Assembly (NCBI RefSeq): GCF_027594865.1
Contig: NZ_CP089391.1
Coordinates: forward strand, 6,912,501 to 6,976,500
Source of the DNA: Bradyrhizobium xenonodulans
Lineage (GTDB): Bacteria > Pseudomonadota > Alphaproteobacteria > Rhizobiales > Xanthobacteraceae
Length of the DNA: 64,000 bases
Direction: 5' to 3'
Shown here piece by piece: positions 1 to 8,954 of this stretch (positions are counted from its first letter, which is position 1; the number at the start of each line of letters is the position of its first letter). A program made the translations under genes and the position numbers. A model generated the notes under the pieces. The model searched no databases. It saw only the letters and a list, made by a program, of their open reading frames with translations, and was not told where the DNA came from.

Positions 1-593
1 CAACGACGCAGCCTCTTGGGCTTCGCCTGTCGCTTCCAACCGGCGCGGTGTAACCGCCCAAGCACGTGACCGGACTGAAAATGCGCTTGAATTGATGCTC
101 GACATGCACCGAAAATATTCCTCCGGCTCTAGGCAAAGATCGAACACCATTCTGATTGGCCGAAGGCTTTTCTCCAGTCCGGGACGTTTTCTTATGGGGG
201 ATCCTATAGGATTGGTAAAATCGATTGTGTTGATGGGCCGCATCTACACAATGGATAGTTGTCAAAATGCTTCTCACGGCCGGTAGCCATTGGCGACTTC
301 GCGGTTTCGAGACCGCCGGCCTCCATTATTGTACGAGCCGGGCGAGCCCGCGAATTGGTCAAAGAGGTTTGGTATGGCGAGCTGCGCTCAAGGCGTTATG
401 CAGCTCCGGCCCGCACGGGCCCGCCTCAGATGCTCATGCGTCAGAGTGCTGAGCGTTCTTATGTGGCGTACATCGGGTCACTGCTCAAAATGGATCTTCC
501 GGGCTTTCCTGGGGACGCCGTGGATCAGTTGCGGACGCTCGATGTCGAAGCTTCGCTAATCAAAATCCCCGGATCGTCATGAATTCCGATGGA
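1..593. other. Gene-free left edge with orphan nod box
   Basis: No open frame here resembles a known protein. The only recognisable element is the nod box at 209-256, annotated separately. It points leftwards, so any gene it controls must lie beyond the window edge or has been lost. Confidence 0.5.
209..256 (-). promoter_or_regulatory. nod box 1 (NodD-binding promoter element)
   Basis: Read on the plus strand the element begins GGATTGGTAAAATCGATTG and ends with a CATC...ATGGAT block. That is the reverse complement of the classical nod box (ATC-rich left block, then AACAATCRATTTTACCAATC). It matches the nod boxes at 7126 and 38445 nearly base for base in the central TAAAATCGATTGT block. The orientation drives transcription toward lower coordinates, where no gene is visible in 1-208. 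The right flank, which carries nodD at the other two copies, holds no nodD here. Confidence 0.85.
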
Positions 594-1865
594 TCAGCAC
601 GATCTGTACGCAGACGATTTATCGGATGTTCTCGATCTATGGAACCCAGAGCCATGCCGCAAAAGAGCATGAGATGGGAAGGCAACCCGATGAACTCCGC
701 AACGGTCTTGTGCCACAGCGCCCAAGCCTCTTGCTGACGACCATTTATGCACCTCGGTCGGACCGTCGTAGATGCGAAATGCGCGAACCTCGCGGAATAC
801 CTGTTCGACGATGGTTTCGTTGGTCACACCCGTCCCGCCAATGACCTGGACGCAGCGATCCGCGACCCGCATGAGCGCCTCACTTACGGCGACCTTCGCC
901 ATCGAGCTCTCATTTGTTCCGAGCGATCCCGCGTCCAGGACGCTCGCACACCAGGAGATCATCAACTCGGCTTGTTTGAGGTCGATCAGGTTGTCGGTAA
1001 GCATGAAGCCAACTCCCTCGTGGTCGACGAGCGTCTTGCCGAACGCCTGCCGGCGGTTGGCATAGCTGGTCGCGATCTCGTTGGCGCGGATGCAAGCGCC
1101 TAGCCAGCGCATGCAATGCGACAACCTGGCCGGCGAAAGGCGGATCTGCGCGTATTTGAATCCCTCACCCGGCAGCCCGAGCATTTGATCGGCCGGAATG
1201 CGCAAATTGCGGATGGTTATGACCGCATGACCGCCCGGCATGGAACTGTCGATCGTGTTGGGCACATGATCGATCGTGATTGCTGGATCAGGCAAATCGA
1301 CCAGGAACATGCAGGCGCCCTCCTCGGCCTTTGCCATCACGATGCCGACCTTGGCTCCGCGAGCACCTGTGATGAACGCCTTGCGTCCATTCACAACCCA
1401 CTGATTGCCGTCCAGACGACAAGTCGTGGTCATCATCGATGGGTCGGAGCCAGCTTCCCCTTCTTCGGCCGGTTCGGTCATGAAGAAGGCGGACCGAGCG
1501 CGCCCCTCGACGAGCGGTTTTAGAAAGCGCTCCTTGATCTCCGGCGAGCCAATTTTGCCCAGAAGGTACATATTGCCTTCGTCGGGAGCCGCCGTATTGC
1601 ATGCGAGGGGGCCAAGTGGCGATAGGCCTGTCTTGGCCAGGACGATTGCGGTTTCCGCCTGCGAGGTGCGACCCGTCGGCAGGATGTGTAGCGTCAATAC
1701 GCCCGCCGCCCGCGCCAATTCACGCAACTCGGTGACCAATTCGTCCTTGGGACGGTCATGATGATCACGGCGGGGATCGCGCTCGAACGGGACCACGACG
1801 TCCCGAACGAAGCGCTCAACGCGATTGGCAATCTGTTGAGTACGCTCCACGCCAACCCCGCTCAT
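594..1865 (-). CDS. Acyl-CoA dehydrogenase (ACAD10/11-like), possibly altered C-terminus
   Basis: Flavin-dependent acyl-CoA dehydrogenase family protein, expected to make trans-2-enoyl-CoA in fatty or branched acid breakdown. Visible family signatures are FFMTEP in the N-terminal half, WVVNGRKAFITGA in the middle domain, and RIYDGPTEVHKW near the C-terminus. Asp replaces the usual catalytic Glu in that last motif, as in the ACAD10/11-like branch. After HKW the last ~48 residues do not look like the family (normally the protein ends within about 15 residues), so a frameshift or run-on is likely. The start ATG overlaps the stop of the broken dehydrogenase upstream (ATGA), indicating a former translationally coupled operon. 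Substrate is unknown. Confidence 0.75.
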   Translation of the reverse strand: MSGVGVERTQQIANRVERFVRDVVVPFERDPRRDHHDRPKDELVTELRELARAAGVLTLHILPTGRTSQAETAIVLAKTGLSPLGPLACNTAAPDEGNMYLLGKIGSPEIKERFLKPLVEGRARSAFFMTEPAEEGEAGSDPSMMTTTCRLDGNQWVVNGRKAFITGARGAKVGIVMAKAEEGACMFLVDLPDPAITIDHVPNTIDSSMPGGHAVITIRNLRIPADQMLGLPGEGFKYAQIRLSPARLSHCMRWLGACIRANEIATSYANRRQAFGKTLVDHEGVGFMLTDNLIDLKQAELMISWCASVLDAGSLGTNESSMAKVAVSEALMRVADRCVQVIGGTGVTNETIVEQVFREVRAFRIYDGPTEVHKWSSARGLGAVAQDRCGVHRVAFPSHALLRHGSGFHRSRTSDKSSAYRSC

Positions 1866-2511
1866 TTCGGTGCCATTCGAATTGCGCCGTCGAGGCGGAT
1901 TGTTTCGCCGTTGAGCATTGGATTGGTGACGATGGACTCGACCATCTAAGCGAATGCGGACGGATGACCGAGCCGGCTCGGAAAGGGCACCTGCTTGCCA
2001 AGCGACGTCTGCGCCTCTTCAGGAAGGGACATCAGCAGTGGTCTGCGAAAGATGCCTGCGCAATCGTCATCACCCGAATGCCATAGCGCGCGAACTCACG
2101 CGCAAGAGGCAGCGTCATGCCGACAATTCCGCCCTTCGATGCTGAATAGGCAGCTTGGCCGATCTGGCCATCGAACGCAGCAACGCTGGCAGTGTTGATG
2201 ATGATGCCCCGTTCCTCACCGTGCGGCTCGGCCGTATGAAGGCGGGCGGCAAACTTCGACAGCATGTTGAAGCTGCCAATCAGATTGATGTTGATGGTCC
2301 TGGCGAAGTCGCGCAGCGGTAGCGCCCTGCCGTCTCGATCGATCGCCTTACCGGGCGGGCCGAGGCCGGCGCAGTTGACCAGGATGCGCCCCTCGGCGTT
2401 AAGATCTAAGATGGTCACCTTGGCGCCCGCGGCCGCCAGTCGCTCGGCCGTGACGCCTCCGAGACCGGAAGCGCCGCCCGTGACGATTGCGGCTGTTCCC
2501 TTTATATGCAT
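1862..2511 (-). pseudogene. Broken short-chain dehydrogenase (3-hydroxyacyl-CoA type)
   Basis: The N-terminus carries the Rossmann signature VTGGASGLGG, then NCAG and YSASKGG, the NAD-dependent SDR pattern of 3-hydroxyacyl-CoA / HSD10-like enzymes. Three lesions are visible. About 35-40 residues between the first dinucleotide motif and NCAG are missing. After residue ~150 the frame breaks. The family C-terminus (LPEEAQTSLGKQVPFPSRLG ... NPMLNGETIRLDGAIRMAPK) continues in another frame and is itself interrupted by a TAG. The last codons overlap the start of the downstream acyl-CoA dehydrogenase, so the original operon junction survives. The open part alone is 159 codons (2032-2511). Confidence 0.85.
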
Positions 2512-2535
2512 GCACCTTTTCCGTTTTCTCGAGGT

Positions 2536-2619
2536 TCAAATTTCGATGGCCATCGCCATCGCTTCGCCGCCGCCAATGAGCGTACTTGCGTAGCTTGCGA
2601 TGTCGGCTGGATCTGACAT
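2536..2619 (-). pseudogene. Thiolase remnant, 27 codons, internally deleted
   Basis: Between the first acyl-CoA dehydrogenase and the SDR is a tiny frame starting MSDPADIASYA and ending IGGGEAMAMAIEI. The end matches the conserved C-terminal glycine-rich segment of acetyl-CoA acetyltransferases, and the beginning looks like a thiolase N-terminus. An in-frame deletion of some 350 codons explains this. A ribosome-binding site GGAG precedes the ATG. Family assignment rests on these two short ends only, but position in a beta-oxidation-like operon supports it. Confidence 0.6.
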
Positions 2620-2628
2620 GGAGGCTCC

Positions 2629-3792
2629 TCAGTGCACTTCGTTGTTAGTCGCGCGCTGCGGCCCTCGGAGGTCTCGCGCAATGACCATTCGCTGGATATC
2701 CGATGTGCCTTCGTAGATCTGACAGACGCGCACATCTCGATAGATCTTCGCGATGGCAAAATCTTCCAGATAGCCGTAGCCGCCGAAGGTCTGCAGCGAA
2801 CCCGAAACCACCGCCTCGGCCGTTTCGGAGGCGACGAGCTTCGCCATAGACGCTTCCTTGAGGCATAGAAGAGCTGCATCCTTCATCGCGGCGGCATGCA
2901 ACACGAGCTGATGAGCGGCCTCCAGTCTTGCGGCGAGATCCGCAAGACGAAACCCGACGGCCTGATGCGCGATGATTGGCGACCCGAAACTCGTTCGCTC
3001 GCCAGCGTACTTTACCGCCGCGTCGAGAGCGGCGCGTGCCATTCCCACGCATTGCGCCGCAATGCCGATGCGGCCGGCCTCAAGATTGGAGAGCGCGATG
3101 GAGTAGCCGGCACCTTCCGGACCGAGCCGCATTGCATCTTCGACGAAAACGTTGTCGAACCGAATGGCACAGGTGTCGGATGCGGCCTGCCCCCGCTTGC
3201 GTTCGATTCTCTCGACGCTGTAGCCAGGACTGTCGGTGCGGACCAGAAAAGCCGAGATGCCGCGCTTGCCTGCAGCAGGATCGGTTACGGCGAACACGAT
3301 CGCAAGGCCGGCAGTTCGCCCCGGCGAGATAAACTGCTTCGCTCCGTTTAGATTGTAACCGTGTCCCACGCGAACAGCCCGGGTCCTCAATGCGGAGGCA
3401 TCCGAACCCGCTCCCGCCTCGGTCAGTGCGAATGCGCCAATCATTCGGCCAGAGATGAGCGAGGGCAGAAATCTTGCTTGCTGCTCCGGCGTGCCGTCCT
3501 TGAGTAAGCCTGAAACGACCAGACTGTTTTGAATGCTCAAAATGGTAGATAGCGCACCGTCGGCCGGGGCGACTTCAACAAGCGAGAGTGCATAGGATAC
3601 GTAGTCGGCGCCGGCTCCTCCGGCCGCTTCGGGCGCTGTCATTCCCATAAGTCCAAGGCTCGCGAGCTCCTCAAACAACCGCGCGGGGTATTCCTTGGCT
3701 TGTTCGTAGTCGCGAGCGAAAGGCGCAACGCGCGCCTGCGCGAACTTGCGCACTTCGTCGCGAATAGCGGCTTGCGTTTCAGTCAGGATCAC
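2629..3792 (-). CDS. Acyl-CoA dehydrogenase, complete
   Basis: A 387-residue acyl-CoA dehydrogenase of normal length. It shows AFALTEAGAGSDASAL (FAD/substrate loop), an R-rich helix ERTSFGSPI, the FGGYGYLEDF segment and catalytic QIYEGTSDIQRM with Glu. It uses a GTG start. It is the first gene of a leftward operon that continued through a thiolase, an SDR and a second dehydrogenase, all but this one damaged or suspect. The TetR gene upstream is the likely regulator. Known family role: first oxidation step of fatty or branched-chain acyl-CoA breakdown; the exact substrate cannot be read from sequence. Confidence 0.9.
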   Translation of the reverse strand: MILTETQAAIRDEVRKFAQARVAPFARDYEQAKEYPARLFEELASLGLMGMTAPEAAGGAGADYVSYALSLVEVAPADGALSTILSIQNSLVVSGLLKDGTPEQQARFLPSLISGRMIGAFALTEAGAGSDASALRTRAVRVGHGYNLNGAKQFISPGRTAGLAIVFAVTDPAAGKRGISAFLVRTDSPGYSVERIERKRGQAASDTCAIRFDNVFVEDAMRLGPEGAGYSIALSNLEAGRIGIAAQCVGMARAALDAAVKYAGERTSFGSPIIAHQAVGFRLADLAARLEAAHQLVLHAAAMKDAALLCLKEASMAKLVASETAEAVVSGSLQTFGGYGYLEDFAIAKIYRDVRVCQIYEGTSDIQRMVIARDLRGPQRATNNEVH

Positions 3793-4161
3793 GACGCGCG
3801 CCTGTCGATTTTTCGCCCAGACGAGCCCAGGACAGCGAGCGCGACTGCGCTAAGCACTAAAGGGAAGGACAATGAAGTACCCGGCATCATTACATTTTCT
3901 GCCGAAATGATCGGCTCCTCCCTGCTGAATTTCCGCGCTTCTGCCCCGACGCCTAAAAGTGATGTTGAGGTCATATTACTGCCAAGCCGCCACATCAAGC
4001 CGGCTCCATCGAGCGCAGGGCCAGGCCCGTCCACCTGGCTTTTTATTGATGATTGTCAGCGCTCGAACGCTGTTCGCGATCACTGGGCAGATTTCATGAA
4101 CGAGCAGCGTCACGCCTGTTTGGCTGCGACACGCGCGCTCGCATCAATGGCAGAACGGATG
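3793..4161. other. Gap between acyl-CoA dehydrogenase and TetR gene
   Basis: About 370 bases with no credible gene. It presumably carries the promoter of the leftward acyl-CoA operon, but no convincing -35/-10 or operator was found. Confidence 0.4.
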
Positions 4162-4833
4162 CTAGTTGGGAGCCGCAGGATCGTCTTTGGCGGCACCAAA
4201 CACGCCTCGATACCAGACCTTTGCGCAGTGTGACCCTATGTGCTCAATCTCCGCGTCGCTTGGATCTTCCGACGCGAGATCAAATTTCATATAGGCAACC
4301 TGCTCCATCGTGGCGCCGAGCACTTCAGCAGCCATTTCAGGATCGAGTTCACGGCTTAGTTCGCCCAATCCCTGAAGGCGAGTCAGCCAAGTCGCGGTGC
4401 GCCTTACGAAGCGGCTACGTTCCGTGACATAGAGAGAAAGGAATGTTGCTTTCTCTCCGCGAGCCGCCGCCTCGCGCATGACGCGCAACAGCTTGCGATG
4501 TCGGGCATAGATCTTGAGATAAGCGATCGTATTCTCAACGAACTCGGCTTCGGTTGCCTTCAATGATCGGCCCGACCTTCGCTTACTCGCGACGAAGATC
4601 TCGTCGACCAATGGTTGCAACACGGCGAGCAGAATCTCGTCCTTATTTCGAAAGTGCCGGTAGAAGTTGCCGTAAGACGTTCGAGCGATCTTGACGATGT
4701 CCTGGACCCGGGTGGCCTCGTATCCTTTGCGCGCGAATACGCGTGCGGAGGCGTTCAGCAGGCGCTGACGCATCGCTGCCCCCTTCGCGGTGGCAGGGGC
4801 CAACGGCTCCAACGCAGAATCGGTCTCCAGCAT
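4162..4833 (-). CDS. TetR/AcrR family transcriptional regulator
   Basis: One-component repressor-type regulator of about 223 residues. The N-terminal helix-turn-helix is clear (RQRLLNASARVFARKGYEATRVQDIVK, then YGNFYRHFRNKDEIL), followed by an all-helical ligand domain. An ATG at 4833 was chosen; a GTG eleven codons upstream is possible. It lies between the acyl-CoA dehydrogenase operon and a divergent acyl-CoA synthetase fragment, and a dyad sits in the divergent promoter. By analogy with TetR regulators of fatty-acid genes, its ligand is probably an acyl-CoA (inference). Confidence 0.85.
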   Translation of the reverse strand: MLETDSALEPLAPATAKGAAMRQRLLNASARVFARKGYEATRVQDIVKIARTSYGNFYRHFRNKDEILLAVLQPLVDEIFVASKRRSGRSLKATEAEFVENTIAYLKIYARHRKLLRVMREAAARGEKATFLSLYVTERSRFVRRTATWLTRLQGLGELSRELDPEMAAEVLGATMEQVAYMKFDLASEDPSDAEIEHIGSHCAKVWYRGVFGAAKDDPAAPN

Positions 4834-4887
4834 TTGCCACCCATAGCACCGCGGCCGCTTGACCACCAGCTCGGAACCCAGTAATAT

Positions 4888-4909
4888 GACGTCAATGTCA
4901 ATTATTGAC
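4888..4909. promoter_or_regulatory. Operator-like dyads in divergent TetR promoter
   Basis: Two palindromes lie side by side: TGACGTCA at 4888-4895 and the perfect GTCAATTATTGAC at 4897-4909. They are 22-55 bases upstream of the possible TetR starts and 165 bases upstream of the divergent acyl-CoA synthetase fragment. This placement and symmetry fit an autoregulatory TetR operator; no binding data exist. Confidence 0.45.
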
Positions 4910-5073
4910 TAGGCTCGGATCGTAATCAGTTCAAGGGCCGGGAGCTGCAGAGCTCGCCCGACCCGTCGATGCAGCCAGTACCCCCGTGGAGGGGGGCGTG
5001 CTCGGTCGCGGCAATTCCGTTGGAAATCCAAATTTCGCCTCTCCGGTGGAAAGGCGACATTCAGGGATGTGTG

Positions 5074-5352
5074 ATGTATCCGGGCACCCACGCACTAACA
5101 AATCCGGGCCGCCCTGCCCTCATCATGACGGCAACCGGTGAGATCGTGACATACGCCGAATTGGAGGATCGGTCTCGACGGGCTGCAAACTGGCTCTTCG
5201 ACGCCGGCTTGCGGCCCGGCGACGTTGTGGGCCTACTCTCTGACAACAGCTCTTGGATCTTCGATATCTACTGGGCCACTCAGCGCTCCGGCCTGTATCT
5301 GATGCCTATCAATTATCGGCTGAGCCCCAGTGAAGTCGAGGCAAGCTCATGA
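5074..5352 (+). pseudogene. Acyl-CoA synthetase (AMP-binding) N-terminal fragment
   Basis: The 92 codons match the beginning of the AMP-dependent synthetase/ligase family: HALTNPGRPALIM, VTYAELEDRSRRAANWL, GLRPGDVVGLLSDNS and LMPINYRLSPSEVEAS. The frame ends there, whereas intact members run to about 500 residues with the P-loop TSGTTG motif, which is missing. An AGGGA site precedes the ATG. Together with the leftward genes it forms the remains of an acid-activation and beta-oxidation module. Confidence 0.8.
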
Positions 5353-5495
5353 AGCAGGAATTGCGTAATCGGTATTGGTCGGAGAAGGCAGCCTGACATC
5401 AAGCGCCTGGAATGGAATGAACCGCTCCAGTCTGCGGCCTCGCCAATGCCCTGTCGTATGTATGCCGCTGAATTTGGTCAACACAACACAACGCC

Positions 5496-6683
5496 ATGCT
5501 GCTCCGCAATACGCTCAGTGACTATCGCTTGCCGCTCGATTCCTCCGATGCCGATGCTCTCGGCATCGAGGCTGCCCAGGCAGTGGAGCGCTTCCTCCAG
5601 CATAGGCAGGGGACCGCCCCTACCCCGATGGTTTCACTTCCTGGCCTTGCCCGTCGTCTGGATGTCGGATCCATCCACGTCAAGGACGAAGGACAACGAT
5701 TGGGTCTCGGCAGCTTCAAAGCACTGGGGGGAGCCTATGCGGTCATACAGCTTGTCCTTGGGCTCGCGTCGCAACGATGGGGCCGTCCAGTCGACATTTC
5801 TGAGTGGCGCTCACCGGAAGTCGCCACAGTCGCCGCTGGAATAACCTTGACGTGCGCCACGGACGGCAACCACGGCCGATCCGTTGCACAAGGCGCTCAA
5901 CTCGTGGGCGCAAACTGCGTTGTCTTTGTTCATGCTGGAGTGAGTGATGAGCGCTGCCAAGCGATCGCGCGGTATGGTGCTCGTATCGAACGTGTTCAGG
6001 GCAACTACGATGATTCCGTTGCGTCGGCATCTAAAATCGCCAGCGAACGGGGCTGGATTGTGGTCTCCGACACATCTTGGCCAGGTTACGAACGGATCCC
6101 TCACCTCGTTATGCAAGGTTATACAGCATTGCTTCGTGAGGCTCTTGGTGCGCTGCCAACGCCTCCAACCCACGTGTTTGTCCAGGCCGGTGTCGGCGGC
6201 ATCGCTGCGGCGACTGCCGCTCATTTTGCGCTTGTATTCGGAAAGGACAGGCCCTTCTTCACTGTGGTGGAGCCGGATCGAGCCGCCTGCCTTCTCGAGA
6301 GCGCCAAGGCCGGCCAGATCGTGAAGGTGCCGCACGACAGACCAACCGTCATGGCGATGCTTGAATGCTACGAGCCATCACTTGTTGCCTGGCGCATTCT
6401 CTCGCGCGTTGCCGATGCCTTTATGACCGTCGAGGACGACGAGGCGGTTACGATGATGAAGGCGCTTGCCTATCCCGTCGACGGGGATCCGGCGATCGTC
6501 GCCGGCGAAAGTGGCGCAGTAGGTCTCGCTGGATTGGCAAAGGTGGCGGGTGATCCAGCGTGTCGTTCGGAGATCGGGCTCGACTCAAATGCCCGTGTCT
6601 TCCTGATCAATACCGAGGGCGCCACTGATCCAGCGCTCTATGAGAAGCTCGTGGGCGCTCGCCCCGAGGACGTGACCGGCTGA
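5496..6683 (+). CDS. dpaL: Diaminopropionate ammonia-lyase, PLP-dependent
   Basis: The protein has 395 residues, the usual length for diaminopropionate ammonia-lyase (YgeX/DpaL), a fold-type II PLP enzyme that splits 2,3-diaminopropionate to pyruvate and ammonia. Visible signatures are KDEGQRLGLGSFKALGGAYA with the Schiff-base lysine (K75), CATDGNHGRSVA, the phosphate-binding QAGVGGIAAA loop and NTEGATDP at the end. It is complete. It stands alone between the acyl-CoA synthetase fragment and nodD2. Its partner genes in enteric bacteria are not present here, so the physiological substrate source is unclear. Confidence 0.88.
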   Translation: MLLRNTLSDYRLPLDSSDADALGIEAAQAVERFLQHRQGTAPTPMVSLPGLARRLDVGSIHVKDEGQRLGLGSFKALGGAYAVIQLVLGLASQRWGRPVDISEWRSPEVATVAAGITLTCATDGNHGRSVAQGAQLVGANCVVFVHAGVSDERCQAIARYGARIERVQGNYDDSVASASKIASERGWIVVSDTSWPGYERIPHLVMQGYTALLREALGALPTPPTHVFVQAGVGGIAAATAAHFALVFGKDRPFFTVVEPDRAACLLESAKAGQIVKVPHDRPTVMAMLECYEPSLVAWRILSRVADAFMTVEDDEAVTMMKALAYPVDGDPAIVAGESGAVGLAGLAKVAGDPACRSEIGLDSNARVFLINTEGATDPALYEKLVGARPEDVTG

Positions 6684-7125
6684 ACCGACGGAGGAGAGCA
6701 CATAGCATGCCGAGTTGTCCGACGTTTATGCGGTTTGCAGTGGCCGCGCGTGACCGCTCTGTCTGCGGCGGTCGCGATGAGACAGGGCTTTCGGTTTTTC
6801 ACATGCCTTGCAACCACCGGCCATTGCATGTGGATTTCAAACACGATTCTCCACTCTGGAATGGTTCGCGATTCCTTCGCCGGTTTGCAGCTACAGTTGA
6901 TAGCTGCAGTCGCCCGCTCGCGTTTCGCGCCAAACCCAAAGCGAAGTCGGAGGGCCCCACGATTCTACGGAAGCAAGTAGCTGATATAGAAGCGGCAGGC
7001 GGTCGCCGGGTCGCGCACGGCAAACCTTGGTATAGCTTTTCCAACCCTTTGTATGCAGCAGTTCGTCATCGAACTGCTATGTCTTAACTCTAACACTCCA
7101 TCTAAAATTTTGCCGCACTCCCGTG
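6684..7125. other. Gap downstream (left) of nod box 2
   Basis: This is where a transcript from nod box 2 would run leftward. A minus frame of 81 codons (6799-7044) exists but resembles nothing known and has no proper ribosome-binding site. The nod box therefore appears to have lost its target. Confidence 0.4.
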
Positions 7126-7172
7126 AGCAGGTAAAATCGATTGTTTAGATGAAGCACATCCACACGATGGAT
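7126..7172 (-). promoter_or_regulatory. nod box 2, upstream of nodD2
   Basis: On the plus strand AGGTAAAATCGATTGTTTAGAT is followed by the CATCCACACGATGGAT block. This is a nod box in reverse orientation, directing leftward transcription, and it ends 11 bases before the nodD2 start. The ATTGG segment of the left half is degenerate (GAGCAGG) compared with the other two copies. Confidence 0.85.
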
Positions 7173-7183
7173 AAATTCGCACC

Positions 7184-8092
7184 ATGCGTTTCAACGGCCT
7201 CGATCTAAATCTTCTCGTCGCGTTCGACGCTCTCATGACGGAGCCGAACCTCACCGCGGCGGCGCGGCGAATCAACCTGAGTCAGCCGGCCATGAGCGCG
7301 GCCGTGGCCCGGTTGCGCGCCTATTTCCGCGATGAGCTCTTTACGATGATGGGCCGCAAGCTTGTGCCCACGCCGCGAGCCGAAGCGCTTGCTGCCCCGG
7401 TTCGGGAGGCTCTGTCGCACATCCAACTCTCCATTATCTCCCCCGACGGATTCAAGCCGGCGCAGTCGACTCGTCGCTTCAGGATCATCCTGTCAGATTT
7501 CATGATGACCGTGTTTCTTCGAAAGGTCGTGGATCGCGTCGCGCAGGAAGCTCCGACCGTCTCCTTCGAATTGCTGCCACCCGAAGAGGACCCCGATCAA
7601 CTTCTCCGGCGGGGTGAGATTGACTTCTTGGTTTGTCCGGAATTGTTCATGTCGCACACGCATCCCAAAATGCCGCTGTTTGACGAAAGATTCGTGTACG
7701 TCGGCTGTCCCAAGAGCAAGCAGCTAGCTGAGCCGCTTACATTGGAGCGATACTTATCGATTGGACAGGTTACGGCCAGATTTGGGCCGACGATCAGACC
7801 TTCGTTCGCTGAATGGCTTTTGCTCGAGCATGATCTCAAGATTCGCGTCGAAGTCGCTGTACCGGGCTTTAGCCTGATCCCACCCCTGATATTGGGAACT
7901 GATCGCATAGCGACAATGCCATCGAGGATGTTCAAGCATTTCAAGAACACGATGCCCTTGCGGACGATCCAAGCTCCTTTGCCGGACTTTGCGTTCACCG
8001 AATCCGTCCAGTGGCCTGCTCTTCACAACGCTGATCCGGCTAGCATTTGGATGCGCAACATTTTTGTGCAGGAGGCCTCCCGCATCGCATGA
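7184..8092 (+). CDS. nodD2: NodD2, LysR-type flavonoid-responsive regulator
   Basis: LysR-family regulator of nodulation genes, 302 residues. It begins [20 protein letters not shown], the diagnostic NodD N-terminus. The helix-turn-helix is [24 protein letters not shown] (about residues 23-46), followed by the ligand-binding domain and the characteristic end [19 protein letters not shown]. It is closely similar throughout to the nodD at 38502, which is the copy facing nodA, so this one is called nodD2. In Bradyrhizobium NodD2 is generally a repressor or modulator of nod expression. The adjacent nod box points away from it and has no visible target. Confidence 0.95.
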   Translation: MRFNGLDLNLLVAFDALMTEPNLTAAARRINLSQPAMSAAVARLRAYFRDELFTMMGRKLVPTPRAEALAAPVREALSHIQLSIISPDGFKPAQSTRRFRIILSDFMMTVFLRKVVDRVAQEAPTVSFELLPPEEDPDQLLRRGEIDFLVCPELFMSHTHPKMPLFDERFVYVGCPKSKQLAEPLTLERYLSIGQVTARFGPTIRPSFAEWLLLEHDLKIRVEVAVPGFSLIPPLILGTDRIATMPSRMFKHFKNTMPLRTIQAPLPDFAFTESVQWPALHNADPASIWMRNIFVQEASRIA

Positions 8093-8429
8093 GTTCGCCT
8101 GAACTTGAATGCGCGTCGAAAATCAACCACAGCACGTGGTGATACACGATCTATCGAGTCACCGACTTGAGACGCATCCGCATGAGCGGTAGCCTGATTG
8201 GTATTTTGGCTGTCAGTGCTTGAGCCAGGCGGGATCTTCGTTGTCTACCCGGCCGACTTCGAGCAGGTTGTCCATACCGAATTCGGTGGAGGCTGCGACA
8301 CCCCTTTTCTCGGAAAAAATGGAATCGGATGACGCCGTCCTCGATCTCCATTCGTCGACGAACGTCCCGCAGCCAGTCTTCGTTTCGCCGAAACACGACA
8401 CCGTTTACGAGAACGCCATCGCCTGAACC
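8093..8429. other. Gap after nodD2
   Basis: No recognisable gene. Short overlapping frames on both strands show no family resemblance. Confidence 0.4.
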
Positions 8430-8954
8430 TCAACGCTGGTTCGTGCTCGGTTCGGAGATCAGTGGCTTACCCCCGACCGAGACCGGCCCTTCTGGCTTAG
8501 CGGGTTGGACGGCTCGCTTGGCCGGGCTCGAAACGGGATGGGAAGGCAGGGGAGAAGAAGGCGCGAGAAGAACGGGGGCAGCGACGGCCGGTTTCTGCAA
8601 CAACTCAATTCTCGATGTCAGCGCCTCAATCTGATCTGCCATGCGTTTCAAGTCGTCCTGCTGCGCACCGATGTTACGATTGATCTCTCCAATTTGATCT
8701 CTTGCCTTCTGCTGCTCGGACCGAATCTCCAAAAGTGCCTCCCTATCTTCAGGTGACAGGCCTGTCGTTGGGACGACTTCATGAGCCAACGGCTTCTCGA
8801 AAAACTCTTCGACACTGATCCAATAATGGGCTGCTCCGGCGCACAGGCCGATGGACACCGCCACGAGCCCGAAGACCGACGCAAAACGTCTTGACGACCT
8901 GTGCAAGACAGAGGGTGGTTCCAAGCTGCTCACTTGATCAATCACATTCGTCAT
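8430..8954 (-). CDS. Conserved membrane-anchored coiled-coil protein
   Basis: A 174-residue protein of unknown function. After a short cytoplasmic N-terminus there is one transmembrane helix (FASVFGLVAVSIGLCAGAAHYW). A heptad-rich coiled coil follows (SPEDREALLEIRSEQQKARDQIGEINRNIGAQQDDLKRMADQIEALTSRIELL, roughly residues 68-120), and then a proline-rich low-complexity tail. Such proteins are common in Bradyrhizobium. The start is ambiguous; ATGs at 8969, 8975 and 9011 are in frame. Confidence 0.65.
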   Translation of the reverse strand: MTNVIDQVSSLEPPSVLHRSSRRFASVFGLVAVSIGLCAGAAHYWISVEEFFEKPLAHEVVPTTGLSPEDREALLEIRSEQQKARDQIGEINRNIGAQQDDLKRMADQIEALTSRIELLQKPAVAAPVLLAPSSPLPSHPVSSPAKRAVQPAKPEGPVSVGGKPLISEPSTNQR

